Part shown: piece after piece, positions 56,614-64,000 of the stretch
Position numbering within the stretch: position 1 is the first letter of the stretch
Layout: each line of letters opens with the position of its first letter
Source: JOPF133 sp052144935
Lineage (GTDB): Bacteria; Acidobacteriota; Terriglobia; Bryobacterales; Bryobacteraceae
NCBI GenBank assembly: GCA_052144935.1
Contig: JBKQPR010000190.1
Coordinates: forward strand, 25,613 to 89,612
Reading direction: 5' to 3'
Length of the DNA stretch: 64,000 bases
Made by a program: the position numbers and the translations under genes
Notes under the pieces: generated by a model
Database searches by the model: none
What the model was told of the DNA's origin: nothing
Seen by the model: only the letters and a program-made list of their open reading frames with translations

Positions 56614-58194
56614 TTACCGCAGCATCGCAAAGGCAACCAGAGTGTCGCCGGCGGCAACCACCAGATACTGCGTGCCGTCGAGTTCGTAGGTGATCGGACC
56701 GTTGGTGACGGAACTCCCCAGATTCGCATGCCAGAGCGGGTTGCCGTTAGCGGGGTCGAGCGCGACCAGGTTGCCGGACCCGTCGCCGGCGAAGAGGAGC
56801 TTGCCGGCGGTCGATAACAGGCCGGAGCGCCCACCGTCTTCCCACTTATGGCTCCACTTCACCTTGCCGGTCTTGTAGTCGATCGCCTGGAGCATCGTTT
56901 CACCCCAGCCGCCCCGGTCGTTGCCACCCCAGCCTTCGGGCTTGTCGCTCGGGTCGTAGATGTAATAGACGCTGAATGCGCGTGACGCGGCTACGTAGAA
57001 CAAGCCGGTGTCGGGATCGTAAGTGGGAGGCGGCCAATTGGTGGCGCCGCCCTGGTTCGGCGAAACCAGCGCGCCGTCCAGTTGCGGCTCCTTCGCCGGA
57101 TTGGGAATCGGCGATCCCTTCGCATCGACGCCCTTCGACCAGTTGACCTTCACATATTGGTTGCTCGAGATGTTCTTGCCAGTGGCGCGATCCAGCACGA
57201 AGAAATAGCCGTTGCGGCTGGCCTGCGCCACCAGCTTGCGTTTCTGGCCGTCGATTTCGCCATCGAACAGCACGGGCGTCTGGGTGGCATCCCAATCGTG
57301 GGTGTCGTGCGGCGACGATTGGAAATACCACTGCATCTTGCCGGTGTCGGGGTTGAGCGCCACTACCGAAGCGGTGAACAGGTTCGCGCCGGGGCGCGCC
57401 TTTCCGGCGATCACCGGCTGCGGGTTGCCGGTCGGCACATACATCATGTTCAGCTCGGGATCGTATGTGGGAGTGAGCCACGTCATCCCGCCGCCGTGCT
57501 TCATGGCCTCTTCACTCGGCCAGGATTCCGAACCCGGATCGCCCTTCTTCTGCGGGACCACGTACCAGCGCCACTGCAACTCGCCGGTTTCGGGGTCGTG
57601 CGACTCGATGTAGCCGGGCCGGTCGAGGTCGTCGCCGCTGACGCCCGTGATGACGTGGTTCTTGACCACCAGCGGCGCCATCGAGCCGAAATAATACTGG
57701 TCGAGGTCGCAGATCGGCTTGTGCCAGCGCTCTTTTCCATCTTTCAAATTGAGCGATACGACATTACAATCGGGCGTTTCGAAGTACAGCCAGTTGCCGT
57801 ACACGCCGGCGCCGCGGTTGCCAATGTGGTCGCCACCGTGGGAGGTCCACTGGAAGTGCCACACTTCGCGTCCGGTACGCGCATCGACCGCCCACACATG
57901 GTCCGGCATGGTGAAGTAGAGGACCCCATTCACCTGGACGGGGGTCGCCGAGATGCGGCCGCCGAAGCCGCCCCCGCCCCCGGCCGCACCGTTGGCACGG
58001 TAAAGCCACGCGAGCGAAAGCGAGTCGATGTTCGACTGGTTGATCTTGGAGAGCGGGCTGTAACGGCGTCCGGAGTAGTCGCCGTTGTAAGTCGGCCATG
58101 TGCCGGTGGGCGGCGCACCCAGTTTGGCGGGAATCGGGCCGCCCTGTGCCAGCAGGGCCGCCGAGGCAAGAAAGATCGATCCAAGCACCTTCAT
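56614..58194 (-). CDS. secreted PQQ-dependent dehydrogenase
   Basis: 526 residues, signal peptide VLGSIFLASAALLAQGGPIP. An eight-bladed PQQ-type propeller: TYNGDYSGRRYSPLSKINQS, AWLYRANGAAGGGGGFGGRI, DARTGREVWHFQWTSHGGDH, NLKDGKERWHKPICDLDQYY, FVLDRATGKNISSNQYVKVN, DYKTGKVKWSHKWEDGGRSG. It is related to quinoprotein glucose or alcohol dehydrogenases, which oxidise a substrate in the periplasm and pass electrons to cytochromes. The next gene upstream is exactly such a cytochrome, sharing a four-base overlap (ATGA). The substrate is not determined. Confidence 0.9.
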   Translation of the reverse strand: MKVLGSIFLASAALLAQGGPIPAKLGAPPTGTWPTYNGDYSGRRYSPLSKINQSNIDSLSLAWLYRANGAAGGGGGFGGRISATPVQVNGVLYFTMPDHVWAVDARTGREVWHFQWTSHGGDHIGNRGAGVYGNWLYFETPDCNVVSLNLKDGKERWHKPICDLDQYYFGSMAPLVVKNHVITGVSGDDLDRPGYIESHDPETGELQWRWYVVPQKKGDPGSESWPSEEAMKHGGGMTWLTPTYDPELNMMYVPTGNPQPVIAGKARPGANLFTASVVALNPDTGKMQWYFQSSPHDTHDWDATQTPVLFDGEIDGQKRKLVAQASRNGYFFVLDRATGKNISSNQYVKVNWSKGVDAKGSPIPNPAKEPQLDGALVSPNQGGATNWPPPTYDPDTGLFYVAASRAFSVYYIYDPSDKPEGWGGNDRGGWGETMLQAIDYKTGKVKWSHKWEDGGRSGLLSTAGKLLFAGDGSGNLVALDPANGNPLWHANLGSSVTNGPITYELDGTQYLVVAAGDTLVAFAMLR

Positions 58195-59267
58195 TTCAGG
58201 GTCTCCAGATAGGCCACAGTGTCGTGGATGTTTTTATCGGTGTACTTGTCGAGCAACTCGTGGTGCGCCTGCGCGGGGTCGTTCGTGACGACCTTCAGCG
58301 CGTGCGTGCGCTTGAACGAGCGATACTCGCCTGCGCCATCGCGGAGCGCGACGTTGAAGTCGTCGATGTGTACCAGCGCCCCGGTGACGGGCGCACCCGA
58401 TGCCGGCGTGACGGTGACGGTCACCGGTTTCGCCGCCTCGCCGCCTCCCCGCCCGCCGCCGCGTCCGCCGCGTCCGCCCCGTCCGCCGGGGAAGAGAAAG
58501 CTCTGTTGCAACGCGGGAGGACCCATCCGCGAACCGATGTGCGCCAGATCGCCCGCCGGCGAGTGGCACTTCGAGCACCCGCCTTCGCCGTTGAAGTAGC
58601 TGGCGCCGGCCTGGGGGTCGCCCGTAAGAATGTTCTGGATCTGGAGCGCGGCGCGAAGCGTATTGTAGACCTCCTGATGGATGGTATGCGAGAGGTCCTC
58701 AATCTGGGCCTGGGTGAGTTGGGCGGCCGGGGTAGTTTGGGTCGGATGGCCTTTCCTGAGGAACGGCCCGATGGTGCTGCCGTAACGGTCGTGGAGGACG
58801 ATTTCGGACCGGATGAGGTCTGCGCCGTTATCGGACCCGCGGGCGTGCGTGCCGTGGCAGGTGATGCACTCGGCGGCATAGACTTTGCGCCCGCGATTGG
58901 CCGCGGCCTCGTCGATGACTTGCTTATCGGCGGGACCCGGGGAGAACGCGGGGCCGCGTCCCCGGCCGCCAGGGGCCGGACCGGCCGGCGATGCGCCGCG
59001 GCCTCCCGGCGACGCCGGTCCGTACTGCGTTGTCAGGTAATCCAGGATGAGCGCGAATTCCTCGCCGGTGCCCTTCGCGCCGCGAGCGACCATCGAATTG
59101 ATGCTCTCCCGCCACTGGTCGCGGGTGCGCCCCTGCGCCGTGACCGTCTCCACCACGTGGCATTCGCCGCAGACCTTTTGAAAGGCCGCTCTCGCTACGT
59201 CCGCAGGCTGCCCCACGCACGTCAAAGGCGCCAGCAGCATCGCCGCAACACAAATGCCGTTTCGCAT
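58191..59267 (-). CDS. secreted triheme c-type cytochrome
   Basis: About 358 residues with signal peptide GICVAAMLLAPLTCVGQP. Three CxxCH motifs: CGECH near the N-terminus, CITCH in the middle, CSKCH later. A run of RGGRGGRGGGRGGG follows the third haem, then a beta-sandwich carboxypeptidase-regulatory-like end (VTGALVHIDDFNVALRDGAG). GGAGGGGAG precedes ATG 59267. It is coupled to the PQQ dehydrogenase and divergent from the Gfo/Idh/MocA gene, so it probably accepts electrons from the quinoprotein. Confidence 0.9.
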   Translation of the reverse strand: MRNGICVAAMLLAPLTCVGQPADVARAAFQKVCGECHVVETVTAQGRTRDQWRESINSMVARGAKGTGEEFALILDYLTTQYGPASPGGRGASPAGPAPGGRGRGPAFSPGPADKQVIDEAAANRGRKVYAAECITCHGTHARGSDNGADLIRSEIVLHDRYGSTIGPFLRKGHPTQTTPAAQLTQAQIEDLSHTIHQEVYNTLRAALQIQNILTGDPQAGASYFNGEGGCSKCHSPAGDLAHIGSRMGPPALQQSFLFPGGRGGRGGRGGGRGGGEAAKPVTVTVTPASGAPVTGALVHIDDFNVALRDGAGEYRSFKRTHALKVVTNDPAQAHHELLDKYTDKNIHDTVAYLETLK

Positions 59268-59519
59268 TCCGAACTCCCCTCCCGCCAAGATGGGCCCCGC
59301 CAGCCATTGACCAGTGTACATCGGGCTCCCGCGTACCATGGGGGGGATTGAGCGTCCCGCCAAACCAAAGCGCCAGCCAGGAAGCCGGTTCCCAATCGGT
59401 TCGAGGTTCCCGATCCATGGACACCAACAGCGGAATCTGGTAACATCCGGTCCGAATAGATAACGCTCCAACAGGGCTGCTTGCAGTCCAACGAATCTTC
59501 CCCGTCGAAGGAGATTGAT

Positions 59520-61070
59520 ATGAACGGGTCCCAACACAGCCGGATTTCCAGGCGCGCCTTCGCCGGCGCTGCGGCCACCGGATTAATGATCGTTCCGCGC
59601 CACGTCTTAGGCAGTCCTTTCGTCCCGCCCAGCGACAAGATCACTCTGGCAACCATCGGGTTGGGCCGCCAGGGCCAGGCCGTGACCATGAGCCTGCTGG
59701 CCCGCCCCGAGGTGCAGGTGGTCGCGGTCTGCGATGTCAATCGCGGAAGCAAAGACTACATCGAGTACGGCGCCAACGCGCTGCTGGTCGCGGCACGCCG
59801 CCTGCTGGGCGCCGGGTACGAGAACTGGGCGGAGGATCTGGCGTCCCCTGGAAAGGTGCAACTTACACACGAGTTCGAGAGCAGTCTCGGCATGGGCGGG
59901 CGCGAGCCGGCCAAGCGGCTGGTGGAAGCTTACTACTCGGCGCGCAAGGAATCCGCCTACAAAGGCTGTACCGCGTACGCCGACTACCGCGAGCTGCTGG
60001 AAAAAGAGAAAGACCTGGACGCGGTCTACGTCGCCACACCCGACCACTGGCACGCCCCCATTTCCATCGCCGCCATGCGCAAGCATAAACACGTGCTCTG
60101 CCAGAAACCCATGTCGCACTCCATCCCCGATGCGCACCGCATGGCCGCCACGGCCCGCGAGATGCAGGTCGCGACGTCTTTGCCGGTGAACAACCCTTCC
60201 AGCGAATCCACCCACCTGATCGCCTCCTGGATCGCCGATGGCGCCATCGGCGCGGTGCGCGAGGTCCACAACTGGTCGAGCCGCCCGTTCTGGCCCCAGG
60301 GCGTGGACCGGCCGAAGGAGGCGCAGCCCGTCCCCGCCGGCCTGGATTGGGATATGTGGCTGGGCCCGGCGCCCGAGCGGCCTTTTCACCACGCCTACCT
60401 GCCGTTCGTGTGGCGCGGCTGGTACGACTTCGGCTGCGGCTCGTTCGGCGATATGGGCTGCTATAGCTTCGCGGGCGTGTTCAAGATCCTCGGCCTCGCT
60501 CCGCCTCTCTCGGTGGAAGCCTGTTCGTCGGAGGCTTTCGAAGAAACCTACCCCAAAGCGTCCATCGTGCATCTGAATTACCCGGGCCGCGACGGCCGGC
60601 CGCCGGTTCACATGATGTGGTACGACGGCGGCCTGCGCCCGCCGCGTCCGGCAGGCATCGGGAGCGAGGACGATCGCTACTTCCAGAAGGGCGAGTCGAA
60701 CGAGGGCATTCTGTATGTCGGCGACAAGGGTCTCATCCTGGCCGGCTTCAATGGCGACCGGCCGCGGGTGTATCCGGAGAACCCCAAGTACCAGCGGCCG
60801 CCTGCGCGCCAGCGTGGCTCCGGCGGCGCCGCCGGTCCGCCGCGCGATGCCGCCATCGACCAGTGGATCGGAGCCTGCAAGGGCGGCCCGGCGTCGCTGA
60901 CGAGCTTCGAAGCCCAGTGTCCCGTAACGGAGGCCTTCCTGCTCGGCTGCCTGGCGCAGCGCTTCCCGGGAGAACGGTTCGCCTGGGACGCGGCGAGCCT
61001 GCGCGTCACCAATTCCGAGAAGGCCAACCAGTATCTGGACCAGGCGCCGCGGAGCGCCTGCAAGGTCTGA
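59520..61070 (+). CDS. Tat-exported Gfo/Idh/MocA oxidoreductase
   Basis: 516 residues. A twin-arginine signal (SRISRRAFAGAAATGLMIVP) precedes the Rossmann start ITLATIGLGRQGQAVTMSLL and the NAD(P)-contact motif AVYVATPDHWHA, then QKPMSHSIPDA (catalytic Lys region). The C-terminal domain follows. These proteins usually act on sugars or inositols; the natural electron acceptor of exported forms is unclear. AAGGAG precedes ATG 59520. It is divergent from the cytochrome/PQQ pair. Confidence 0.9.
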   Translation: MNGSQHSRISRRAFAGAAATGLMIVPRHVLGSPFVPPSDKITLATIGLGRQGQAVTMSLLARPEVQVVAVCDVNRGSKDYIEYGANALLVAARRLLGAGYENWAEDLASPGKVQLTHEFESSLGMGGREPAKRLVEAYYSARKESAYKGCTAYADYRELLEKEKDLDAVYVATPDHWHAPISIAAMRKHKHVLCQKPMSHSIPDAHRMAATAREMQVATSLPVNNPSSESTHLIASWIADGAIGAVREVHNWSSRPFWPQGVDRPKEAQPVPAGLDWDMWLGPAPERPFHHAYLPFVWRGWYDFGCGSFGDMGCYSFAGVFKILGLAPPLSVEACSSEAFEETYPKASIVHLNYPGRDGRPPVHMMWYDGGLRPPRPAGIGSEDDRYFQKGESNEGILYVGDKGLILAGFNGDRPRVYPENPKYQRPPARQRGSGGAAGPPRDAAIDQWIGACKGGPASLTSFEAQCPVTEAFLLGCLAQRFPGERFAWDAASLRVTNSEKANQYLDQAPRSACKV

Positions 61071-61096
61071 GAATGCGCCGCCATAAGGAGGCTCGC

Positions 61097-61235
61097 ATGC
61101 CTGCAATTTCGAGAAGAGAATTGTTGAGTAAAGCGGCGAGCTGCTTTCGGCCGCGTCGGCAAAGTCCTTGCCGAGCCGCGCCCGCGCGCTGAAGCTTCAC
61201 GCCAATCCGCTGGGGATGCCGAATCGTGACTGCCC
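61097..61235 (+). pseudogene. Tat-exported sugar isomerase/epimerase N-terminal remnant
   Basis: A strong RBS (AAGGAGG) precedes MPAISRRELLSKAAS, a twin-arginine leader; the frame then shifts. The second frame continues LLSAASAKSLPSRARALKLH then ANPLGMP, the pattern that opens secreted sugar-phosphate isomerase/epimerase proteins. Nothing further is conserved. Confidence 0.55.
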
Positions 61236-61239
61236 CGCC

Positions 61240-62022
61240 CTACTGAATCGGTGAGTATGCCGTTGCCCGCCACAGGGAGATGTTGTTGTAGTCCACGATC
61301 TGCCCTCCACGTGCGACAGATTCCGCGCGAACTTTCACCCATTCGGGATCGGAGTTGAATGCATCCCAAGCCTTTTCGCGGTCCGCCAGGGACGCGAACG
61401 GAATCAGATAGGTCAAGTTTGGCAGGTCGGGTCCGATGATGGTATCGGCGTATAAGATGGGGTACACGCCCGAGCGGTGAAAGATCTGGATTTCAGGCCC
61501 TGCGAACCGCTCGTGCACCATGGCCAACTGCCGCAATGTAGGAGCGTGATAGACGCGCAGTTCGAAATAGCGCGGGGCCTTGGGCTTTTCAGGGGGCGAA
61601 GCGATCTCCGGCGAGAAAGCGGTGGCCTGAAGCAACACACGTTGCGCGGAATCGAACGGCGGCTCGGCGCCGCCCTCGAATTCGGCATGTGCTTTCCGGT
61701 AACCAGGGTCCGCTTCGATACGCACCGCGGCGGCGGTCATATCTTCGGCGCCCGCGAACCCGCTCAGAACCATCATTGTCTGGGCGTGCGGCGCCATGAC
61801 GGCCGTGAACACGCCGAGGGAGCGCATATGCTTGAGGAATAGCGGCGCCTGGGAGGAGAAGAACTGGCTGAGGCGGTTCGCCTGGTTCCCCTGCCGGTAG
61901 TAGAAGTAGTCGATGCGGTACAGGCGGGTCTTGGCGTCCGAGGCCTGCGCCCCGGCCGGGGCCTCGGTCTGCGCCAGCATACTCGCGGCCGCCACGGATT
62001 GAACGAAAGAACGGCGCTTCAT
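61240..62022 (-). CDS. NIPSNAP-family protein (Tat- or Sec-exported)
   Basis: About 260 residues with leader MKRRSFVQSVAAASMLAQ. Two NIPSNAP-like ferredoxin-fold units: RLYRIDYFYYRQGNQANRLS to VLSGFAGAEDMTAAAVRIEA, and YFELRVYHAPTLRQLAMVHE to IFHRSGVYPILYADTIIGPD. Family members are small dimeric alpha/beta-barrel proteins, mostly of unknown activity. AGGAGA precedes ATG 62022, which overlaps the stop of the upstream gene (ATGA). Confidence 0.85.
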   Translation of the reverse strand: MKRRSFVQSVAAASMLAQTEAPAGAQASDAKTRLYRIDYFYYRQGNQANRLSQFFSSQAPLFLKHMRSLGVFTAVMAPHAQTMMVLSGFAGAEDMTAAAVRIEADPGYRKAHAEFEGGAEPPFDSAQRVLLQATAFSPEIASPPEKPKAPRYFELRVYHAPTLRQLAMVHERFAGPEIQIFHRSGVYPILYADTIIGPDLPNLTYLIPFASLADREKAWDAFNSDPEWVKVRAESVARGGQIVDYNNISLWRATAYSPIQ

Positions 62023-62483
62023 GCGGTCTCCTGTTTTCGAGATTGCCAAACCCGTAGGTTATATCCGTGGAGAGCGGGGCGCAAGAGGACCGCCCCGAAC
62101 GCCGCGGAAGCGCGCCGGGAAACCGGACGTGGGCGATCGGCGAGAACGACCGCTGGGATCGAGAGGGGGGTTCTAACTTGCGTTCTCTTCTTCGCCAACG
62201 GCTGCTTCCGCTGTTTCTGCTGCTTCAGAACCGCGACGAATTTCTTGCGCTGTTCCGGAGTCATGCGCTTCACGGTTTTGGCCAGTCGTTTGCGGTCCTT
62301 CGGAGGCATTCGACTGATTACTTCTGCCAGTCGCTTTTGGTCGTCGGGCGTCCGGCCGGCCCCCGGCTTGGCGGCTGCAGCCATCCTTTGCCCTGACGGA
62401 ACTCTCGTTGGCCGGGGCACGAATTGCGCCTGGGCGGCCGGCAAGAGTGCCAGGCATGCCGAGGCGAACAGAATTCCGCGCAT
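62019..62483 (-). CDS. small secreted basic protein
   Basis: Up to 154 residues. The signal peptide (GILFASACLALLPAAQAQF) precedes a strongly basic helical region (QKRLAEVISRMPPKDRKRLA, KTVKRMTPEQRKKFVAVLKQ). The C-terminal 50 residues lose this character and may be read-through after a shift, although the frame reaches a stop that overlaps the NIPSNAP start. No family recognised; the helical repeat somewhat resembles Spy/CpxP-like extracytoplasmic proteins. Confidence 0.6.
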   Translation of the reverse strand: MRGILFASACLALLPAAQAQFVPRPTRVPSGQRMAAAAKPGAGRTPDDQKRLAEVISRMPPKDRKRLAKTVKRMTPEQRKKFVAVLKQQKQRKQPLAKKRTQVRTPLSIPAVVLADRPRPVSRRASAAFGAVLLRPALHGYNLRVWQSRKQETA

Positions 62484-63079
62484 ACACCGAGACTATCGGC
62501 AGCCTCCCAAGAAACCTTTAGATATCGCCGGGCCTCATTGCGGACGGTTGGCTGGTTTGGCGCCCCAAAGCCACATTGCGGCCGTTGAAGGCTAAGTCGG
62601 CGGCCCAGTCGGCGCCGGGCACGCCGGCGCCAGCGGCCAGGGCTGTCCATTCTGAAAGCGCTGCGCCGGCCGCATGCGGGGATCGAAGTACCGATAAGCC
62701 CACTCATCCGGCGTTGGCCGGGCAGTCCGTAAACACTGCGGCCCGTAAACACTGCGGCGTTTTCGGCGGGCGAGTGATTGGCGCTTGCCCCGCGGCCGGT
62801 GCATGCCCTTGTTCAGCATTTCCTTACGGTCGTTAGCCGCGTCTCTTGCCTCTGCGGGAAACCAATGAGGACACACGAGAAGGCTCGGTCTTGGTCACCG
62901 CACGAGCCCCTTTACCATACGGCGGAATCGCTACGTGCAGCGCGCCATAGACGTAGAGGCCGATGTCACTGCCTTCGTTTCCAAAATAGCTCGTAGGTTC
63001 ATGGCCGCCGCGCGCCAGCGTCCGGAGATCGGCAGCCTGAACACAGCTCAGTCTCCGATCTGCGCTGGGGCCGCCCGCC
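62484..63079. other. intergenic stretch with 16-bp direct repeat
   Basis: No gene is supported on either strand. A perfect 16-bp tandem repeat (CCGTAAACACTGCGGC twice) occupies 62727-62758. Several short minus-strand frames look non-coding. Confidence 0.45.
62727..62758. repeat. two exact 16-bp tandem copies
   Basis: CCGTAAACACTGCGGC (62727-62742) is repeated without gap at 62743-62758. This is recent duplication or slippage. Confidence 0.8.
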
Positions 63080-63412
63080 TCACGCCAGCAACCTCACCAC
63101 GCCGTAGCAGGCGAACGCCGCCAGGCCGGTGGTCCATAACCTGGCCCGCAGCGGGGTTTCCCAGAACAGGCTCAGCAACATGGTCAGGCCCAGCGGGCTG
63201 AGCGCATGGAAATGAAATGCTTCCGCCCACTGGCCTTTGGCCAGCGCGAACACCGCGCGCGTCAGGCCGCACAGCGGACAGGGCCGGCCCGTCAGCCAGT
63301 AAAATCCGCACAGGCGAATGCGCGGCTCGCTGGGCGGCGTGAAACTCCATAGCACCGCCAGGACCGCGGCGCTGGCGGCCAGCCTCCAACCGAAGCCCCG
63401 CGGAAGCGTCAC
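63080..63412 (-). CDS. DUF2752 membrane protein
   Basis: About 110 residues from GTG 63412. DUF2752 signature GRPCPLCGLTRA, with the Cys pair between two hydrophobic helices, and a third helix near the C-terminus. Members are small membrane proteins of unknown function, often beside DUF4190- or DUF975-like genes. The GTG overlaps the stop of the next upstream gene (GTGA), so the two are translationally coupled. Confidence 0.82.
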   Translation of the reverse strand: MTLPRGFGWRLAASAAVLAVLWSFTPPSEPRIRLCGFYWLTGRPCPLCGLTRAVFALAKGQWAEAFHFHALSPLGLTMLLSLFWETPLRARLWTTGLAAFACYGVVRLLA

Positions 63413-63873
63413 AGCGTTTCCACGGTGGAGGGCTCGAATCCGACGATATCGCGATACGCCGCCGTGATGGCCGCGATGCTGAGCGGGATGGTGACGAAGA
63501 TTCCCACGATACAGCACAGTATGCCGAGGAAGTTAATGAGCCCCAGCAGAACCAGGAAAAGGGTGAATCCGACGTAATCGTTCTTCACCACCGCATGGCT
63601 GGCCTGCATGGCCGGCCAGAAGTCCATGCGCTTATCCAGGATGAACAGATAGGTGAACTTGTACATGGCGGCGATCACCAGGCCCGGAATGATGCACGCC
63701 AGGGTCCCCAGCGTCGTGAACAGCGAGATCAGCAGGCAGGCCACCAGGGCGGGCACGAACAGGTTGAAGCCTTTGAAAAGGTCGCCGAACTCGGCGGGCC
63801 GGTTAAGCATCTTCTTGATGCAATAGATGTGGAAGCCGACCATCAGAGGTCCCTGCACGATGAACGGAACCAT
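63409..63873 (-). CDS. polytopic membrane protein, probably 5'-truncated
   Basis: 154 residues with four hydrophobic segments: VPFIVQGPLMVGFHIYCIKK, LVACLLISLFTTLGTLACII, YVGFTLFLVLLGLINFLGIL and CIVGIFVTIPLSIAAITAAY. It resembles the C-terminal two-thirds of DUF975-like membrane proteins (PAEFGDLFKGF is a family-like loop). Such proteins normally have an extra N-terminal region and helix, and here a TAG lies just upstream in frame. It may be functional in this shorter form or 5'-truncated. Confidence 0.65.
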   Translation of the reverse strand: MVPFIVQGPLMVGFHIYCIKKMLNRPAEFGDLFKGFNLFVPALVACLLISLFTTLGTLACIIPGLVIAAMYKFTYLFILDKRMDFWPAMQASHAVVKNDYVGFTLFLVLLGLINFLGILCCIVGIFVTIPLSIAAITAAYRDIVGFEPSTVETL

Positions 63874-64000
63874 ACCGTTGAACTAAACCGCTGCGCGGTA
63901 ATGATCTGCGAACCGGCCTTTCTGCCGTGAAATCGTCTGTAGGTTCGTCCCTCCCGCTAGCGTGGCGCGAGGCTCCTCTGAAACACTTGGATCAGGTTAT

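Noticed and set aside
63880..64000. Possible start of another gene at the right edge
   Set aside because: The last 120 bases show no coding frame with recognisable features on either strand.

Overview
The window looks like a chromosomal piece from an Acidobacteriota bacterium of the Solibacter/Bryobacter type. This rests on high GC and on the protein repertoire: a large secreted BACON/TIGR03437-like protein, a secreted sortilin-like beta-propeller with RGG linkers, Tat-exported Gfo/Idh/MocA and NIPSNAP proteins, PQQ/cytochrome pairs and DUF433/DUF5615 and PIN toxin-antitoxin pairs. No rRNA, CRISPR array or plasmid/phage replication gene was seen. The only tRNA found is tRNA-Arg(UCG).

Layout. 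0-4.4 kb: a two-gene CheB/CheR-PAS plus PAS-histidine-kinase signalling unit (minus strand), the kinase running off the left edge. 4.5-15.6 kb: an NRAMP-type metal transporter, a translationally coupled PIG-L / GT4 / GH100-like operon, and a decayed RND efflux locus. That locus holds one intact outer-membrane factor, two broken membrane-fusion proteins and three separate RND permease C-terminal remnants. 15.6-21.4 kb: a Ser/Thr kinase remnant, a SmbP-like periplasmic protein with a good sigma70-type promoter, a two-domain VOC protein and the sortilin-like protein. 21.5-28.4 kb: an integrase N-terminal remnant beside tRNA-Arg, then atpF-b'-HAG-orf119-DC, with an extra coiled-coil gene between gamma and beta. 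atpB and atpE are absent and must lie elsewhere. 28.5-38.7 kb: a toxin-antitoxin pair, a CPBP protease and secreted proteins, a CE15-type esterase, a SWIM-SNF2 helicase, and enolase behind a leader that reads as a fluoride riboswitch with its own promoter and terminator.

38.8-50.1 kb is a gene graveyard with accessory genes. It contains a frameshifted CHAT protein, a broken NarL-type two-component pair, a truncated PDZ/hydrolase, an IS110 fragment and a broken lipase-maturation-factor-like gene. Among these sit intact PIN systems, a SUMF1-like/esterase pair and an unrecognised two-gene module (beta-propeller-like protein plus a possible SUKH-like protein). 50.1-64 kb carries secreted oxidation and surface functions: a haem-motif carboxypeptidase-regulatory/propeller protein, the BACON/TIGR03437-like giant, a triheme cytochrome translationally coupled to a PQQ dehydrogenase, a divergent Tat-exported Gfo/Idh/MocA oxidoreductase, a NIPSNAP protein, and a DUF2752 membrane pair.

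How it fits together: the core is housekeeping (ATP synthase, enolase, tRNA) embedded in a heterotroph's secretome (esterases, dehydrogenases, propellers). It is interrupted by islands where genes have been lost by deletion and frameshift. The most informative observations are the fluoride riboswitch on eno, the coiled-coil gene inside the atp operon, and the MFP-RND deletion scar. All identifications come from reading the sequence; no database search was run.
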